Part shown: positions 8,111-16,165 of the stretch, piece after piece
Layout of the letters: each line of letters opens with the position of its first letter
Numbering within the stretch: position 1 is the stretch's first letter
Assembly (NCBI GenBank): GCA_964559865.1
Contig: CAZLJD010000022.1
Span: 1-40,622 of the forward strand
Origin: JAGHAJ01 sp964559865 [NCBI: uncultured Synergistota bacterium]
GTDB lineage: Bacteria; Synergistota; JAGHAJ01
Direction of reading: 5' to 3'
Length of the DNA stretch: 40,622 nucleotides
Translations under genes and position numbers: made by a program
The notes under the pieces: generated by a model
Databases searched by the model: none
What the model saw: the letters and a program-made list of their open reading frames with translations, nothing else
Told to the model about the DNA's origin: nothing

Positions 8111-9670
8111 TTAAGCAGGGATAATCCCATGTTTTTTCTTTGGAAGTTTGTCTCTTTTCGTCTCCAGCATGTGCAATGCGTTTATAATCGTAGGTCGGCT
8201 CTCTTCCGGAAGTATAACCTTGTCAACAAAACCCCTCTTAGCAGCAACATAGGGATTTGCAAACCTTTCACGATACTCTGCTATCTTTTCCTGTCTAACC
8301 TTTTCGCTGTCTTCTGCAGCAGCTATCTCTTTCCTAAATATGATGTTCGCTGCGCCTTCAGCACCCATAACGGCAATCTCCGCCTGCGGCCACGCAAGTA
8401 CCATGTCTGCGCCCATGTCCTTGCTGCACATACCCAAATATGCACCACCATACGCCTTTCTTAGTATAAGAGTAATCTTTGGAACTGTTGCCTCTGCATA
8501 TGCATAGAGCATCTTTGCACCGTGTCTTATGATCCCACCGTGTTCTTGGGCAACACCCGGCAGATACCCGGGCACATCTACAATACTCAGTATAGGAATA
8601 TTATATGCATCACATATTCTGATGAACCTCGAAGCCTTATCAGAGCAATCTATATCAAGAACTCCAGCAAGGTGTTTTGGCTGGTTGGCTATTATACCAA
8701 CACTCATACCGTCCATTCTTGCAAACCCAACAACCATGTTTTGTGCATAATACTTGTGAACCTCAAAGAACTCACCGTCATCAACGATGTGCTTAATAAC
8801 ATCTCTCACATCATAAGGTTTATTGGGATGTGTCGGGACAATCTCCCTCAACTCCATGTCCATTCTGTTGGGATCATCGCTGGTTTGCAGCACCGGGGGA
8901 TCCTCCAAGTTATTCTGAGGAAGATAACTCAACAACTTCCTAACATCTTTATAGCATTCCTCTTCATTCTCCTCAGCAAAGTGTGCCACGCCACTCTTAG
9001 TATTGTGCGCCATTGCACCACCTAACTCCTCGGAGCTTACCTCTTCACCAGTAACAGCTTTTATAACCTGAGGACCAGTTATATGCATAATTCCTATTTT
9101 CTTAACCATGAATATAAAATCCATCAGCGCTGGGGAGTACACTGCCCCACCAGCTGTTGGACCAACTATTATAGAGATTTGAGGTATAACACCCGAGGCT
9201 CTCGTATTTCGGAAGAAGATATTGCCATAGCCACTCAGTGAATCCACACCCTCCTGTATACGTGCACCACCCGAATCGTTTATACCAATAATGGGAGCAC
9301 CTACCTCCATTGCCATATCCATTACTTTACACATCTTCTTGGCATGCATCTCACCTAAGGAACCACCCCTAACAGTAAAGTCTTGAGAATACACAAACAC
9401 AAGCCTGCCGTTTATAGTGCCGTATCCCGTTACTACACCGTCTGCAGGGAGATAAACCTTCTCCATCCCAAACTCCGTACATCTGTGTTCCACGAACCTA
9501 TCAATCTCCACAAAACTACCTTCATCTAACAGGAGTTCAATACGTTCACGGGCAGTGAGTTTGCCTTTTGCATGCTGCTTCTCTACCGCTTTCTCACCAC
9601 CCATCGCCAGAACTTTCTTCCTCTTTTCCTCCAGCTCCTTCACCAGTTGTTCCATACTCTTTACATCCAT
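8111..9670 (-). CDS. mmdA: methylmalonyl-CoA decarboxylase alpha subunit (carboxyltransferase)
   Basis: This soluble subunit moves the carboxyl group of (S)-methylmalonyl-CoA to biotin on MmdC, giving propionyl-CoA. The 519-residue protein belongs to the acyl-CoA carboxyltransferase family shared with propionyl-CoA carboxylase beta. It has the KGKLTARERIELLLDEGSF start, the oxyanion-hole regions VRGGSLGEMHA and NDSGGARIQEG, VGPTAGGAVYSPA, and in the second half DVPGYLPG and KAYGGAYLGM. No biotin carboxylase gene is adjacent, while the membrane and carrier subunits are, so decarboxylation with Na+ export is favoured over ATP-dependent carboxylation. It follows mce by 30 bases. Confidence 0.93.
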   Translation of the reverse strand: MDVKSMEQLVKELEEKRKKVLAMGGEKAVEKQHAKGKLTARERIELLLDEGSFVEIDRFVEHRCTEFGMEKVYLPADGVVTGYGTINGRLVFVYSQDFTVRGGSLGEMHAKKMCKVMDMAMEVGAPIIGINDSGGARIQEGVDSLSGYGNIFFRNTRASGVIPQISIIVGPTAGGAVYSPALMDFIFMVKKIGIMHITGPQVIKAVTGEEVSSEELGGAMAHNTKSGVAHFAEENEEECYKDVRKLLSYLPQNNLEDPPVLQTSDDPNRMDMELREIVPTHPNKPYDVRDVIKHIVDDGEFFEVHKYYAQNMVVGFARMDGMSVGIIANQPKHLAGVLDIDCSDKASRFIRICDAYNIPILSIVDVPGYLPGVAQEHGGIIRHGAKMLYAYAEATVPKITLILRKAYGGAYLGMCSKDMGADMVLAWPQAEIAVMGAEGAANIIFRKEIAAAEDSEKVRQEKIAEYRERFANPYVAAKRGFVDKVILPEESRPTIINALHMLETKRDKLPKKKHGIIPA

Positions 9671-9700
9671 CTCACCCTGTCATCTCCCTTCACTAAAAGA

Positions 9701-10102
9701 TTACCTCTCACAGAGCTCGAGTAAAACTCCATTGGAAGCCTTTGGGTGCACAAAGGCTATCTTGGCTCCACCTGCTCCTTCTCTTGGCTTTTCATCTATG
9801 AGTCTGACCCCCTTTCCCTTCAGCTCATTTAATGTTTCTTCCAGATTATCTACTCTGAGGGCTATGTGATGCAACCCTTGTCCCTTCTTCGAGATGAACT
9901 TACCAATAGGACCTTCTGGGTCAGTGGATTCCAGAAGCTCAATTTCACTCTCACCAACAGGGAGGAAAGCCGTTTTTACTTTTTGCGAAGTTACTTCCTC
10001 AATACCTGTGCACTTTATACCCAATACTTCTTCATAAAACTTCAAAGCTTCCTGCATACTTTCCACTGCAATCCCTATGTGATCCACCTTCTTAACATTC
10101 AT
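9701..10102 (-). CDS. mce: methylmalonyl-CoA epimerase
   Basis: The epimerase interconverts (R)- and (S)-methylmalonyl-CoA, linking the mutase product to the decarboxylase. The 133-residue protein is a vicinal-oxygen-chelate (glyoxalase) family member with DHIGIAV near the N-terminus, [12 protein letters not shown] in the middle and LLELCER at the end, which supply the metal-ligand His and Glu residues of the family. It overlaps the end of meaB by 11 bases and GGAGGGAG sits just before the ATG, so it is probably coupled to meaB. Position between mutase and decarboxylase genes fits its role exactly. Confidence 0.95.
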   Translation of the reverse strand: MNVKKVDHIGIAVESMQEALKFYEEVLGIKCTGIEEVTSQKVKTAFLPVGESEIELLESTDPEGPIGKFISKKGQGLHHIALRVDNLEETLNELKGKGVRLIDEKPREGAGGAKIAFVHPKASNGVLLELCER

Positions 10103-11063
10103 CTACAACTCCCTCCTTCCTGAGAATCCTGCCCAATATCTCCTCTGCTGCAGCGTAATTCGATACCTCTCTCCGCATTATCTTCTCAAGATAATCAACT
10201 TCTACTTCGTGCAACACATACTCTTCCAAATACCTACTTATCTTGTGTTGCAAAGTGTTTTCGAGCTCCCACTTTATCCGCTTGCTCCTCCTCTGTTGCA
10301 AAGCGCCACTCTCCTTCAAATATTCCCTATGTTTACCTATCGCATCTACCAGTTCTTCCACTCCATCACCCTTTTCTGCAATAGTCTTTATTATTGGGGG
10401 TACCCATTCATTTTTCTTTTTACCATAAGCAATGTCCAACATCATTCTAACCTCGGTAACCACCCTATTAACGCCCTCTCTGTCAGCTTTATTTACTACA
10501 AATATATCTGCTATCTCCATTATCCCCGCCTTGTTAACCTGTATATCATCTCCCAATCCAGGTACAAGCACAAGTACTACTGTATCTGCAGTACTCACTA
10601 TGTCCACTTCCGCCTGTCCAACCCCTACAGTCTCTACCAATAAAACCTCTTTTCCACCTGCATCCAGAACCTTAATCGCATCTGAGATAGCTGGAGAAAG
10701 TCCTCCCAACGAACCTCTTGTGCCCATACTTCTTATAAACACACCTCTATCCAGCGCATGACTCTGCATTCTCAACCTATCACCCAAAAAGGCACCACCA
10801 GTGAAGGGACTGCTCGGATCTACTGCCAGTACAGCAAGATTATAACCTACCCCACGAAATTGTGCAATCAACTTATCCGCCAGCGTACTCTTCCCAACCC
10901 CCGGAGATCCAGTCAAACCAATGATGTAAGCCCCCTTTGTGTGGGGATATAGAATATTTATAAGCTTTTCAGCCTCAGATTCGTTATTTTCCACAATAGA
11001 TATAGCCCTCGCTATGCTCCTTACATCTCCTTTAAGTACACCATTTGCCACTTTCTCAAGCAA
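10092..11063 (-). CDS. meaB: MeaB/ArgK-type GTPase, methylmalonyl-CoA mutase chaperone
   Basis: MeaB is a G3E-family GTPase that gates loading of adenosylcobalamin into methylmalonyl-CoA mutase and protects the enzyme. It has the Walker A motif [12 protein letters not shown], followed by [31 protein letters not shown] and the guanine-specificity motif VNKAD. The start is uncertain: TTG at 11061-11063 has the run GGGGAGGAAG upstream; a TTG at 11090 would give a longer overlap with mcmB, and a GTG at 11051 a slightly shorter protein. With the chosen start it has 323 residues and overlaps mcmB by 8 bases. Confidence 0.92.
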   Translation of the reverse strand: MLEKVANGVLKGDVRSIARAISIVENNESEAEKLINILYPHTKGAYIIGLTGSPGVGKSTLADKLIAQFRGVGYNLAVLAVDPSSPFTGGAFLGDRLRMQSHALDRGVFIRSMGTRGSLGGLSPAISDAIKVLDAGGKEVLLVETVGVGQAEVDIVSTADTVVLVLVPGLGDDIQVNKAGIMEIADIFVVNKADREGVNRVVTEVRMMLDIAYGKKKNEWVPPIIKTIAEKGDGVEELVDAIGKHREYLKESGALQQRRSKRIKWELENTLQHKISRYLEEYVLHEVEVDYLEKIMRREVSNYAAAEEILGRILRKEGVVDEC

Positions 11064-11481
11064 CCTCTTCCTTCCTCCCCTTTTCGGCAACTGCTTTTTT
11101 CAGAAAGTCTATTGCGGCAGTAGTAGGAGTACCTGGTGTGAATATAGCCTTTACCCCTGCCTTTAAAAGACCTGGTATGTCATCTTCAGGAATAACACCT
11201 CCACCAAACACTATAATGTCATCGGCATTTCTCTCCTTCAACAACTCTATAATCTTAGGGAAATAGTAGTTATGTGCTCCAGAAAGGATACTTATTCCTA
11301 TAGCATCAACATCTTCCTGAATAGCAGATTCCACTATCTGCTCTGGTGTTTGCCTCAGACCGGTATATATCACTTCCATTCCTGCATCTCTCAAAGCCCT
11401 TGCTATAACTTTTGCACCTCTATCGTGACCATCAAGACCAGGTTTAGCAATAAGAACCCTTATTCTTTTCGATTCAGCCAT
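11056..11481 (-). CDS. mcmB: methylmalonyl-CoA mutase, cobalamin-binding subunit
   Basis: This is a separate B12-binding subunit of the two-component mutase. The 141 residues carry the base-off signature DGHDRG, in which H19 is the lower cobalt ligand, followed by SILSGAH and the nucleotide-tail site FGGGVIP. It would pair with the 560-residue catalytic chain encoded 11 bases upstream. Split mutases of this kind are common in archaea and anaerobic bacteria. GGGGGGAT precedes the ATG. Confidence 0.94.
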   Translation of the reverse strand: MAESKRIRVLIAKPGLDGHDRGAKVIARALRDAGMEVIYTGLRQTPEQIVESAIQEDVDAIGISILSGAHNYYFPKIIELLKERNADDIIVFGGGVIPEDDIPGLLKAGVKAIFTPGTPTTAAIDFLKKAVAEKGRKEEVA

Positions 11482-11492
11482 CTTAATCCCCC

Positions 11493-13175
11493 CTACAATA
11501 TAACCTTCTCCTTGTATTCACCGTACACATCTCTAAGTACCTGACAGATTTCACCTTCAGTAGCATACGCCTTCACCGCTTCTATGAAGTATGGCATAAG
11601 ATTCTCCTTACCTTCTTCTGCCACCTTTCTTATATCTTCCAACACCGTTTTTACTCTGAGATTATCTCTGTTCTCCCTAAGCTCTTTGAGCCTCTTGCTC
11701 TGTTCCACTTCTATCTGAGGGTCAACCTTAAGCAGATTCTTCGGCATCTCCTCCTCTTCAACAACAAACTTGTTGACACCAACCACTATCCTTTCACCAC
11801 TTTCCACTGCCTTCTGATAGTTATAGGCACTATTCTGTATCTCCTGCTGTGGATAACCCTTCTCTATAGCGGCAAGCATACCACCAAGTTCATCTATTTT
11901 CTTTATGTACTCCATTGCACGCCTCTCTATCTCATTGGTAAGATACTCGATGTAGTATGACCCTGCAAGGGGGTCCACAGTATTCGTGACACCGGACTCG
12001 TAGGCAATTACCTGCTGAGTTCTCATCGCTATGGTAACTGACTCCTCAGAAGGTAGCGCTAATGCTTCATCGTAAGAATTGGTGTGCATGGATTGTGTTC
12101 CTCCAAGAACTGCAGAAAGGGCTTCAAGTGTAGTTCTAATAATATTTACCATAGGCTGCTGGGCAGTTAACGAAACCCCCGCAGTCTGTGTATGGAATCT
12201 CAAGGTAAGGGCTCTAGGATTCGTAACACCAAATCTCTCTCTCATTATGCGGGCCCACAGTCTCCTTGCAGCCCTAAACTTAGCGATTTCTTCAAGAAAA
12301 TCCTGCTGAGCATTGAAGAAAAAAGAGAGTCTCTGTCCAAACTTATTAGGGTCAAGTCCTGCTTTAACAGCTGCATCTACATAAGCAATACCATCAGCAA
12401 GTGTAAAAGCAACCTCTTGAACAGCAGTTGAACCCGCCTCTCTTATGTGATATCCGCTTATACTTATGGTATTCCAAAGTGGTACCTTCTGCGTGCCAAA
12501 TTCGAATGTATCTCTTATCAGTTTCAGAGATGGTCCTGGTGGGAATATGTATGTACCTCGAGCAATGTACTCCTTAAGAATATCGTTTTGAATGGTCCCC
12601 CTGAGCTTTTCCATAGGAACACCCTGCTTCTCTGCAACTGCAATGTACATAGCCCATATCACAGTAGCTGGCGCATTTATCGTCATAGATGTGCTTACCT
12701 TATCTAAGGGAATACCGTCAAACAAGATCTCCATGTCTTTGAGAGAATCAATAGCAACACCCACTTTGCCAACCTCTCCATGTGCCATGGGATGATCCGA
12801 GTCATACCCTATCTGCGTAGGAAGGTCAAATGCAACACTTAAACCCATCTGCCCCTGCTCTATTAGATACTTATATCTCTTATTGGACTCCTCCGCAGTA
12901 GCAAAGCCTGCATACTCCCTGAGTGTCCACAACCTCCCTCTGTACATCGTTGGCTGAACACCCCTTGTGTAAGGGTAATCACCCGGAAATCCCAAGTCCC
13001 TCACGTAATCCATATTCCTCACATGCTCGGGGGTATACACTCTCTCCACAGGTATCTCAGAAAGTGTGTAAAACTCCTTTTTCATCTCTGGATGTTTTTC
13101 TAACACCTTCTTGGTTTTCTCTTCCCACTCCCCCCGCTTTTGGGAAACCTTCCGTAATTCCTCTTCCTTAAACAA
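11493..13175 (-). CDS. mcmA: methylmalonyl-CoA mutase, catalytic (large) subunit
   Basis: The catalytic TIM-barrel subunit of adenosylcobalamin-dependent methylmalonyl-CoA mutase interconverts succinyl-CoA and (R)-methylmalonyl-CoA. At 560 residues it has the acyl-CoA mutase motifs [74 protein letters not shown] and [12 protein letters not shown]. The C-terminus stops where the B12 domain begins in fused enzymes, and that domain is the next gene. The start is TTG after GGAGGGAGG. Isobutyryl-CoA mutase large subunits look similar; the neighbouring epimerase and Mmd genes make methylmalonyl-CoA by far the better call. It is first gene of an operon with a consensus promoter and a structured leader. 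Confidence 0.93.
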   Translation of the reverse strand: MFKEEELRKVSQKRGEWEEKTKKVLEKHPEMKKEFYTLSEIPVERVYTPEHVRNMDYVRDLGFPGDYPYTRGVQPTMYRGRLWTLREYAGFATAEESNKRYKYLIEQGQMGLSVAFDLPTQIGYDSDHPMAHGEVGKVGVAIDSLKDMEILFDGIPLDKVSTSMTINAPATVIWAMYIAVAEKQGVPMEKLRGTIQNDILKEYIARGTYIFPPGPSLKLIRDTFEFGTQKVPLWNTISISGYHIREAGSTAVQEVAFTLADGIAYVDAAVKAGLDPNKFGQRLSFFFNAQQDFLEEIAKFRAARRLWARIMRERFGVTNPRALTLRFHTQTAGVSLTAQQPMVNIIRTTLEALSAVLGGTQSMHTNSYDEALALPSEESVTIAMRTQQVIAYESGVTNTVDPLAGSYYIEYLTNEIERRAMEYIKKIDELGGMLAAIEKGYPQQEIQNSAYNYQKAVESGERIVVGVNKFVVEEEEMPKNLLKVDPQIEVEQSKRLKELRENRDNLRVKTVLEDIRKVAEEGKENLMPYFIEAVKAYATEGEICQVLRDVYGEYKEKVIL

Positions 13176-13202
13176 TTTGCCTCCCTCCTTCCATAAATCA
13201 AA

Positions 13203-13224
13203 AGCCTGGCCATTCCGCCAGGCT
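13203..13224 (-). terminator. intrinsic terminator in the mcmA leader
   Basis: On the minus strand AGCCTGGC and GCCAGGCT form a perfect 8-bp stem with a 6-base loop GGAATG, followed by TTTGATTT. It lies about 28 bases before the mcmA start and downstream of the consensus promoter, so it can only act as an attenuator for the mcm operon, or also catch read-through from the Nudix gene. Confidence 0.7.
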
Positions 13225-13333
13225 CTATCCCTCCCATCCCAACATATGGCTGTTAGGCCTCAGGGATAAACACTCTACTCACATGAAATTTAACCTATTA
13301 TCAGAATTCATTTGTGTATTCAAATGTAGTCCC
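13203..13333 (-). promoter_or_regulatory. structured 5' leader of the mcm operon (candidate attenuator or riboswitch)
   Basis: Between the promoter and mcmA lies a leader of about 130 bases before the terminator ends. In transcript order: hairpin CATTTG/CAAATG (13309-13326); stem TATCCCT (13262-13268) with AGGGATA (13226-13232), enclosing the hairpin CCTAACA/TGTTGGG (13251-13257 with 13238-13244); then the terminator. The segment CCTGAGGCC (13256-13264) can instead pair with GGCCAGG (13205-13211) in the terminator with a 2-base bulge, giving an antiterminator. Switching between the two forms is inference. No B12-box motif, T-box motif or other riboswitch core I know was found. Confidence 0.55.
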
Positions 13334-13339
13334 TAAATT

Positions 13340-13367
13340 ATTATACTACGGTATTAGTAGGTGTCAA
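13340..13367 (-). promoter_or_regulatory. consensus sigma-70 promoter of the mcm/mmd operon
   Basis: A full-consensus TTGACA and a full-consensus TATAAT are separated by 16 bases on the minus strand, the strongest promoter in the window. The spacer contains CCTACTAATA, a motif also found in the spacer of the promoter at 40108-40136. It starts only 17 bases past the end of the Nudix gene. Confidence 0.85.
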
Positions 13368-13383
13368 TACAAAAGGCCACTTT

Positions 13384-13950
13384 TCAAAGTCTCAAACCCA
13401 AAAATCTGGCAGCGAGGAACACAGATGCAACATGAGCAGCATTGAAAAATGATCCGTCTTCTACAAGCTTAAACACCTTGCGGAACGGTACCAAAATAAC
13501 CTCTATGTCTTCTGTATCATCAAGGTGCGGTTCTGAAACCTTCTCTACATCCTCTGCAAGGAACGTGATAGTAAAGTTGTTCTGATTAGAGGGATTTACT
13601 GAAAACTTCCCTATACGTAAAAATCTATTCCCTCTATATCCCGTTTCCTCCAACAGTTCCCTCTCTATAGCACTTTCCGGTGAAGCATCAGATCTATCTA
13701 CCATACCCGCCGGTAACTCAAGTGTAACCTCTCCAATACCATGGCGATACTGTCTAACGAGGACTATATCTCTATCGGGGGTTAAAGCTACAACTGCCAC
13801 CCATGTAGGATATTCAACCACGTAAAATGGTTTAACAATCCTACCGCTGGGCATTCTACAAGTATCAGCCCTCACGCTTATCCACTTATCTCGAAGCACA
13901 TACTTCGAATCGAATAGTTCCCAGTTAAGCCGAAACCCTTCTTTTGACAC
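13384..13950 (-). CDS. Nudix hydrolase, ADP-ribose pyrophosphatase type
   Basis: The 188-residue protein resembles ADP-ribose diphosphatases (NudF/YqkG type), which hydrolyse ADP-ribose and related nucleotide sugars to AMP and a sugar phosphate. The Nudix box region reads LELPAGMVD, then PESAIERELLEETGY, with the catalytic REL-EET helix intact. The loop before it is one residue longer than the classic box, a variant known in this family. VRQYRHG and the C-terminal AAHVASVFLA region also fit. The start is GTG after GGAGGGG. It follows psuK by 40 bases and may be in the same transcript, but an extended -10 element lies in between. Confidence 0.87.
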   Translation of the reverse strand: MSKEGFRLNWELFDSKYVLRDKWISVRADTCRMPSGRIVKPFYVVEYPTWVAVVALTPDRDIVLVRQYRHGIGEVTLELPAGMVDRSDASPESAIERELLEETGYRGNRFLRIGKFSVNPSNQNNFTITFLAEDVEKVSEPHLDDTEDIEVILVPFRKVFKLVEDGSFFNAAHVASVFLAARFLGLRL

Positions 13951-13969
13951 CCAAGCCCCTCCGCCTAAA

Positions 13970-13978
13970 ATTATAACA
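13970..13978 (-). promoter_or_regulatory. extended -10 promoter for the Nudix gene
   Basis: TGTTATAAT on the minus strand, about 20 bases before the GTG start. The 12-mer TTGTGTTATAAT is identical to that of the promoter at 16042-16050. No good -35 element is visible. Confidence 0.45.
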
Positions 13979-13990
13979 CAAAACTGCTGC

Positions 13991-14836
13991 TTACACTATC
14001 CACTCCCGTGCAGAATCACCAGCTATCCTTAGCGCTTTTTCAATGCTGGCATACAACAGCAGTCCCGCCATAAATCCTCCCAAAAAGGCGTCTCCCGCAC
14101 CAACCAGATACCCACTACTCACCTTATCTAAGGTCAATCCCACATGCCTATTTTTAGAATAGTAATCTGCCCCTCTGTCACCTCTGGTTATCAACAGGGC
14201 ACTACGCTCCAATCCGAGTTGTGTCGGCTCCACATCGCCAAACAACTCCATATACTCGGTATCATTCATAGAAACCAAATCAAAGCTATTAACCAGCTCC
14301 TTTACAGCCTTTTTATCTTTTCTTATAGACAAAAGGGAAAGTGCAAGAACCATGTACTTCTTCAACCGACCAAGATAGTGCAAAAGGTCATACGATGTTT
14401 TCCTTTGCTCACCCTCAATAAAGGCATAAGCAGAAAAATAGACCATCTCGCTTTCTTCTAACACACTATATACTCTCTCAGGATCAGACAGCTCTTTATT
14501 TGCACCTCTTAGAGTAAACATAGCTTTATCTCTTGGCGTGTTCAGAGAGAATACCATCCCAGTAGCAACAGGCTTTTGCTGAATAAAATCAGTGGAAATG
14601 CCTCTTTCTCTACATACATTTAGTACATACTCACCAAAAGTATCGTTCCCAATGGAGGCAAATAAAATAGGTGCTAACTGGTAGCGCTTCAAAACCACCG
14701 CTGTGTTGAAAGCAGCTCCTCCCACTCTTACCTCTAAACCTTCAACCTCTACTTCCTCTCCCTCATTGGGAAAGTCAGAAACTTTTCCAAGAACATCTAT
14801 GTTTATATCCCCAACAAGTAGAACCTTAGACATCAT
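13991..14836 (-). CDS. psuK: PfkB-family kinase, probable pseudouridine kinase
   Basis: Pseudouridine kinase phosphorylates pseudouridine at the 5' position, providing the substrate of PsuG. The 281-residue protein is a ribokinase/PfkB member, with the N-terminal VRVGGAAFNTAVVL glycine motif and the C-terminal GAGDAFLGGFMAG motif holding the catalytic Asp and anion hole. Its start overlaps the psuG stop by 4 bases (ATGA). The substrate is inferred from this fusion-like pairing, since PfkB kinases for other sugars share the motifs. It is slightly short for the family. Confidence 0.85.
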   Translation of the reverse strand: MMSKVLLVGDINIDVLGKVSDFPNEGEEVEVEGLEVRVGGAAFNTAVVLKRYQLAPILFASIGNDTFGEYVLNVCRERGISTDFIQQKPVATGMVFSLNTPRDKAMFTLRGANKELSDPERVYSVLEESEMVYFSAYAFIEGEQRKTSYDLLHYLGRLKKYMVLALSLLSIRKDKKAVKELVNSFDLVSMNDTEYMELFGDVEPTQLGLERSALLITRGDRGADYYSKNRHVGLTLDKVSSGYLVGAGDAFLGGFMAGLLLYASIEKALRIAGDSAREWIV

Positions 14837-15741
14837 TTCAAAAGCTCTCGGGCTATCTTTGAAGCGACCCTCACATTGTTTACAACAAGCTGAATGTTCG
14901 CTTCAAGGCTTCTCCCACCACTCAATTCCACTATCTTAGAAAGAAGAAATGGGGTAATATCCTTCCCACTTATGCCGGTTCTTTTGCACTCTGACAGTGC
15001 TGCCTCTATCCACCCATCAACGGTCTCTTTTGGTATTTCGTAATCCTCTGGTATTGGATTAGCCACCAGTATAGCCGAGCTGATTAACAACTTGTTCTTC
15101 TCTCTGTATATCCTTGCAACCATCTCTTCTGAATCTACCATAGGTATAGTTATTCCTGAACTCCTCGTGTAAAAGGCAGGAAACTCGTTGGTTTTAAAAC
15201 CAACGACCAACACACCCTTTGTCTCAAGGTACTCAATAGTCCTCCTTAGGTCAAGTATAGACTTTGCACCAGAGGAAACCACTACTAAATTTGTATGGGA
15301 AAGCTCTTCCAGGTCCCTTGAGATATCCATACTCTTGTCTGAATCCCTATGAACACCACCTATACCACCGGTTGCAAAGACCTTTATACCTACCCTGTGG
15401 GCAATAAAGGATGTTGCTGAAACAGTAGTTGCACCAGAGAGTCCCCGTGCCACACACAGCGGTATTTCCCTTGTAGAAAGTTTCAACACACCCTCTCCCC
15501 TACCCATAGACTCAATCTCTCGAGGTGTCATGCCAACCACGACTTCACCCTCTACAACTCCGATAGTAGCCGGCACACACCCCAACTCCCTCACTGTATC
15601 TTCCAGTTGAAAGGCTACCTCTACATTCTTAGGGTAAGGCATACCATGAGCTATTATTGTAGACTCCAACGCTACTACGGGAAGCCTCTTCATTAACGCA
15701 TCCTTAACATCGCCTTTTACTCTCAAATCAATACCCCTCAC
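14833..15741 (-). CDS. psuG: pseudouridine-5'-phosphate glycosidase
   Basis: PsuG cleaves the C-C glycosidic bond of pseudouridine 5'-phosphate to uracil and ribose 5-phosphate. The 302-residue protein has the family motifs VALESTIIAHGMPYP, PATIGVVEGEVVVG, GATTVSATSFIAH, FATGGIGGVHR and NPIPEDYEIP, and the usual length. The GTG start overlaps the stop of the small upstream gene by 4 bases (GTGA), and psuK follows with another 4-base overlap. The trio is therefore one translationally coupled unit. The uracil released could be salvaged, though no upp is visible here. Confidence 0.95.
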   Translation of the reverse strand: MRGIDLRVKGDVKDALMKRLPVVALESTIIAHGMPYPKNVEVAFQLEDTVRELGCVPATIGVVEGEVVVGMTPREIESMGRGEGVLKLSTREIPLCVARGLSGATTVSATSFIAHRVGIKVFATGGIGGVHRDSDKSMDISRDLEELSHTNLVVVSSGAKSILDLRRTIEYLETKGVLVVGFKTNEFPAFYTRSSGITIPMVDSEEMVARIYREKNKLLISSAILVANPIPEDYEIPKETVDGWIEAALSECKRTGISGKDITPFLLSKIVELSGGRSLEANIQLVVNNVRVASKIARELLK

Positions 15742-16007
15742 ATATGTTTAACATGCTTGGGAAGTTCACCAGAAGTATCTTCATTATTACAAATCCCCTC
15801 ACCTGCCGAATGAGGGGCTTCCCCTTCAATGAGCCCTTGTTTTACCCACAGACTCAAGTTAGATGCCTCACCTATGGTCAAGCGCTTACTACTGTCGGTG
15901 CGTCTTGCTTCACATACACCACACCTTGCAACAATAGAAGTCTCACTAACGCTATCCCAGGGATACCATTCACTCCACTCAAAGGCAATCTTAGGATCTC
16001 TCTCCAA
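15738..16007 (-). CDS. hypothetical 89-residue protein coupled to psuG
   Basis: I do not recognise this product. Evidence that it is translated: a TTG start with GGAGGTG seven bases upstream, an extended -10 promoter about 28 bases before that, and a stop codon overlapping the psuG start by 4 bases. The sequence starts MERDPKIAFEWSEWYPWD and is rich in Trp, then has ARCGVCEARR (a single CxxC that could bind metal), and a helical stretch LTIGEASNLSLWVKQGLIEG. The C-terminal third is Gly/Glu-rich and probably disordered. No signal peptide or membrane segment. A small accessory or regulatory protein for pseudouridine breakdown is possible, but this is a guess from position alone. The open frame continues upstream into the tRNA gene; that part is not credited. 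Confidence 0.5.
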   Translation of the reverse strand: MERDPKIAFEWSEWYPWDSVSETSIVARCGVCEARRTDSSKRLTIGEASNLSLWVKQGLIEGEAPHSAGEGICNNEDTSGELPKHVKHM

Positions 16008-16041
16008 GCAGAAACACCTCCACGTGTGAGAGAACAACAAG

Positions 16042-16050
16042 ATTATAACA
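16042..16050 (-). promoter_or_regulatory. extended -10 promoter for the small gene and psuGK
   Basis: TGTTATAAT on the minus strand, with the preceding bases making the 12-mer TTGTGTTATAAT shared with the Nudix promoter. It lies 40-50 bases downstream of tRNA-Gln, so it separates the psu unit from the housekeeping cluster. Confidence 0.5.
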
Positions 16051-16090
16051 CAATCATTTACTGGGGGAAATTGGGGTATTAAATTAAAAA

Positions 16091-16165
16091 TGGCTGGGGA
16101 AGGTGGACTCGAACCACCACTACATGATCCAGAGTCATGCGTCCTGCCAATTAGACGATTCCCCA
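16091..16165 (-). tRNA. tRNA-Gln, anticodon CUG
   Basis: A complete 75-base cloverleaf with encoded CCA: acceptor TGGGGAA/TTCCCCA, D arm closed by GTC/GAC, anticodon stem CATGA/TCATG with loop CTCTGGA, T arm GGTGG/CCACC with loop TTCGAGT, and discriminator G. The 5' 31 bases also encode the C-terminus and stop codon of gltX. In bacteria without glutaminyl-tRNA synthetase this tRNA is first charged with glutamate by GltX, so the physical link to gltX is striking. Confidence 0.97.

Noticed and set aside
13176-13340. Cobalamin riboswitch or T-box before mcmA
   Set aside because: B12 control would fit the enzyme, but the conserved GCCACTG-type B12 core and the AGGGTGG-type T-box motif are both absent. 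The leader is reported only as unassigned.
13650-13730. Inactive Nudix box in the 13384-13950 protein
   Set aside because: The box looks altered (one residue longer, Asp in place of the first Glu), but this is a known variant and the REL-EETG catalytic part is complete.
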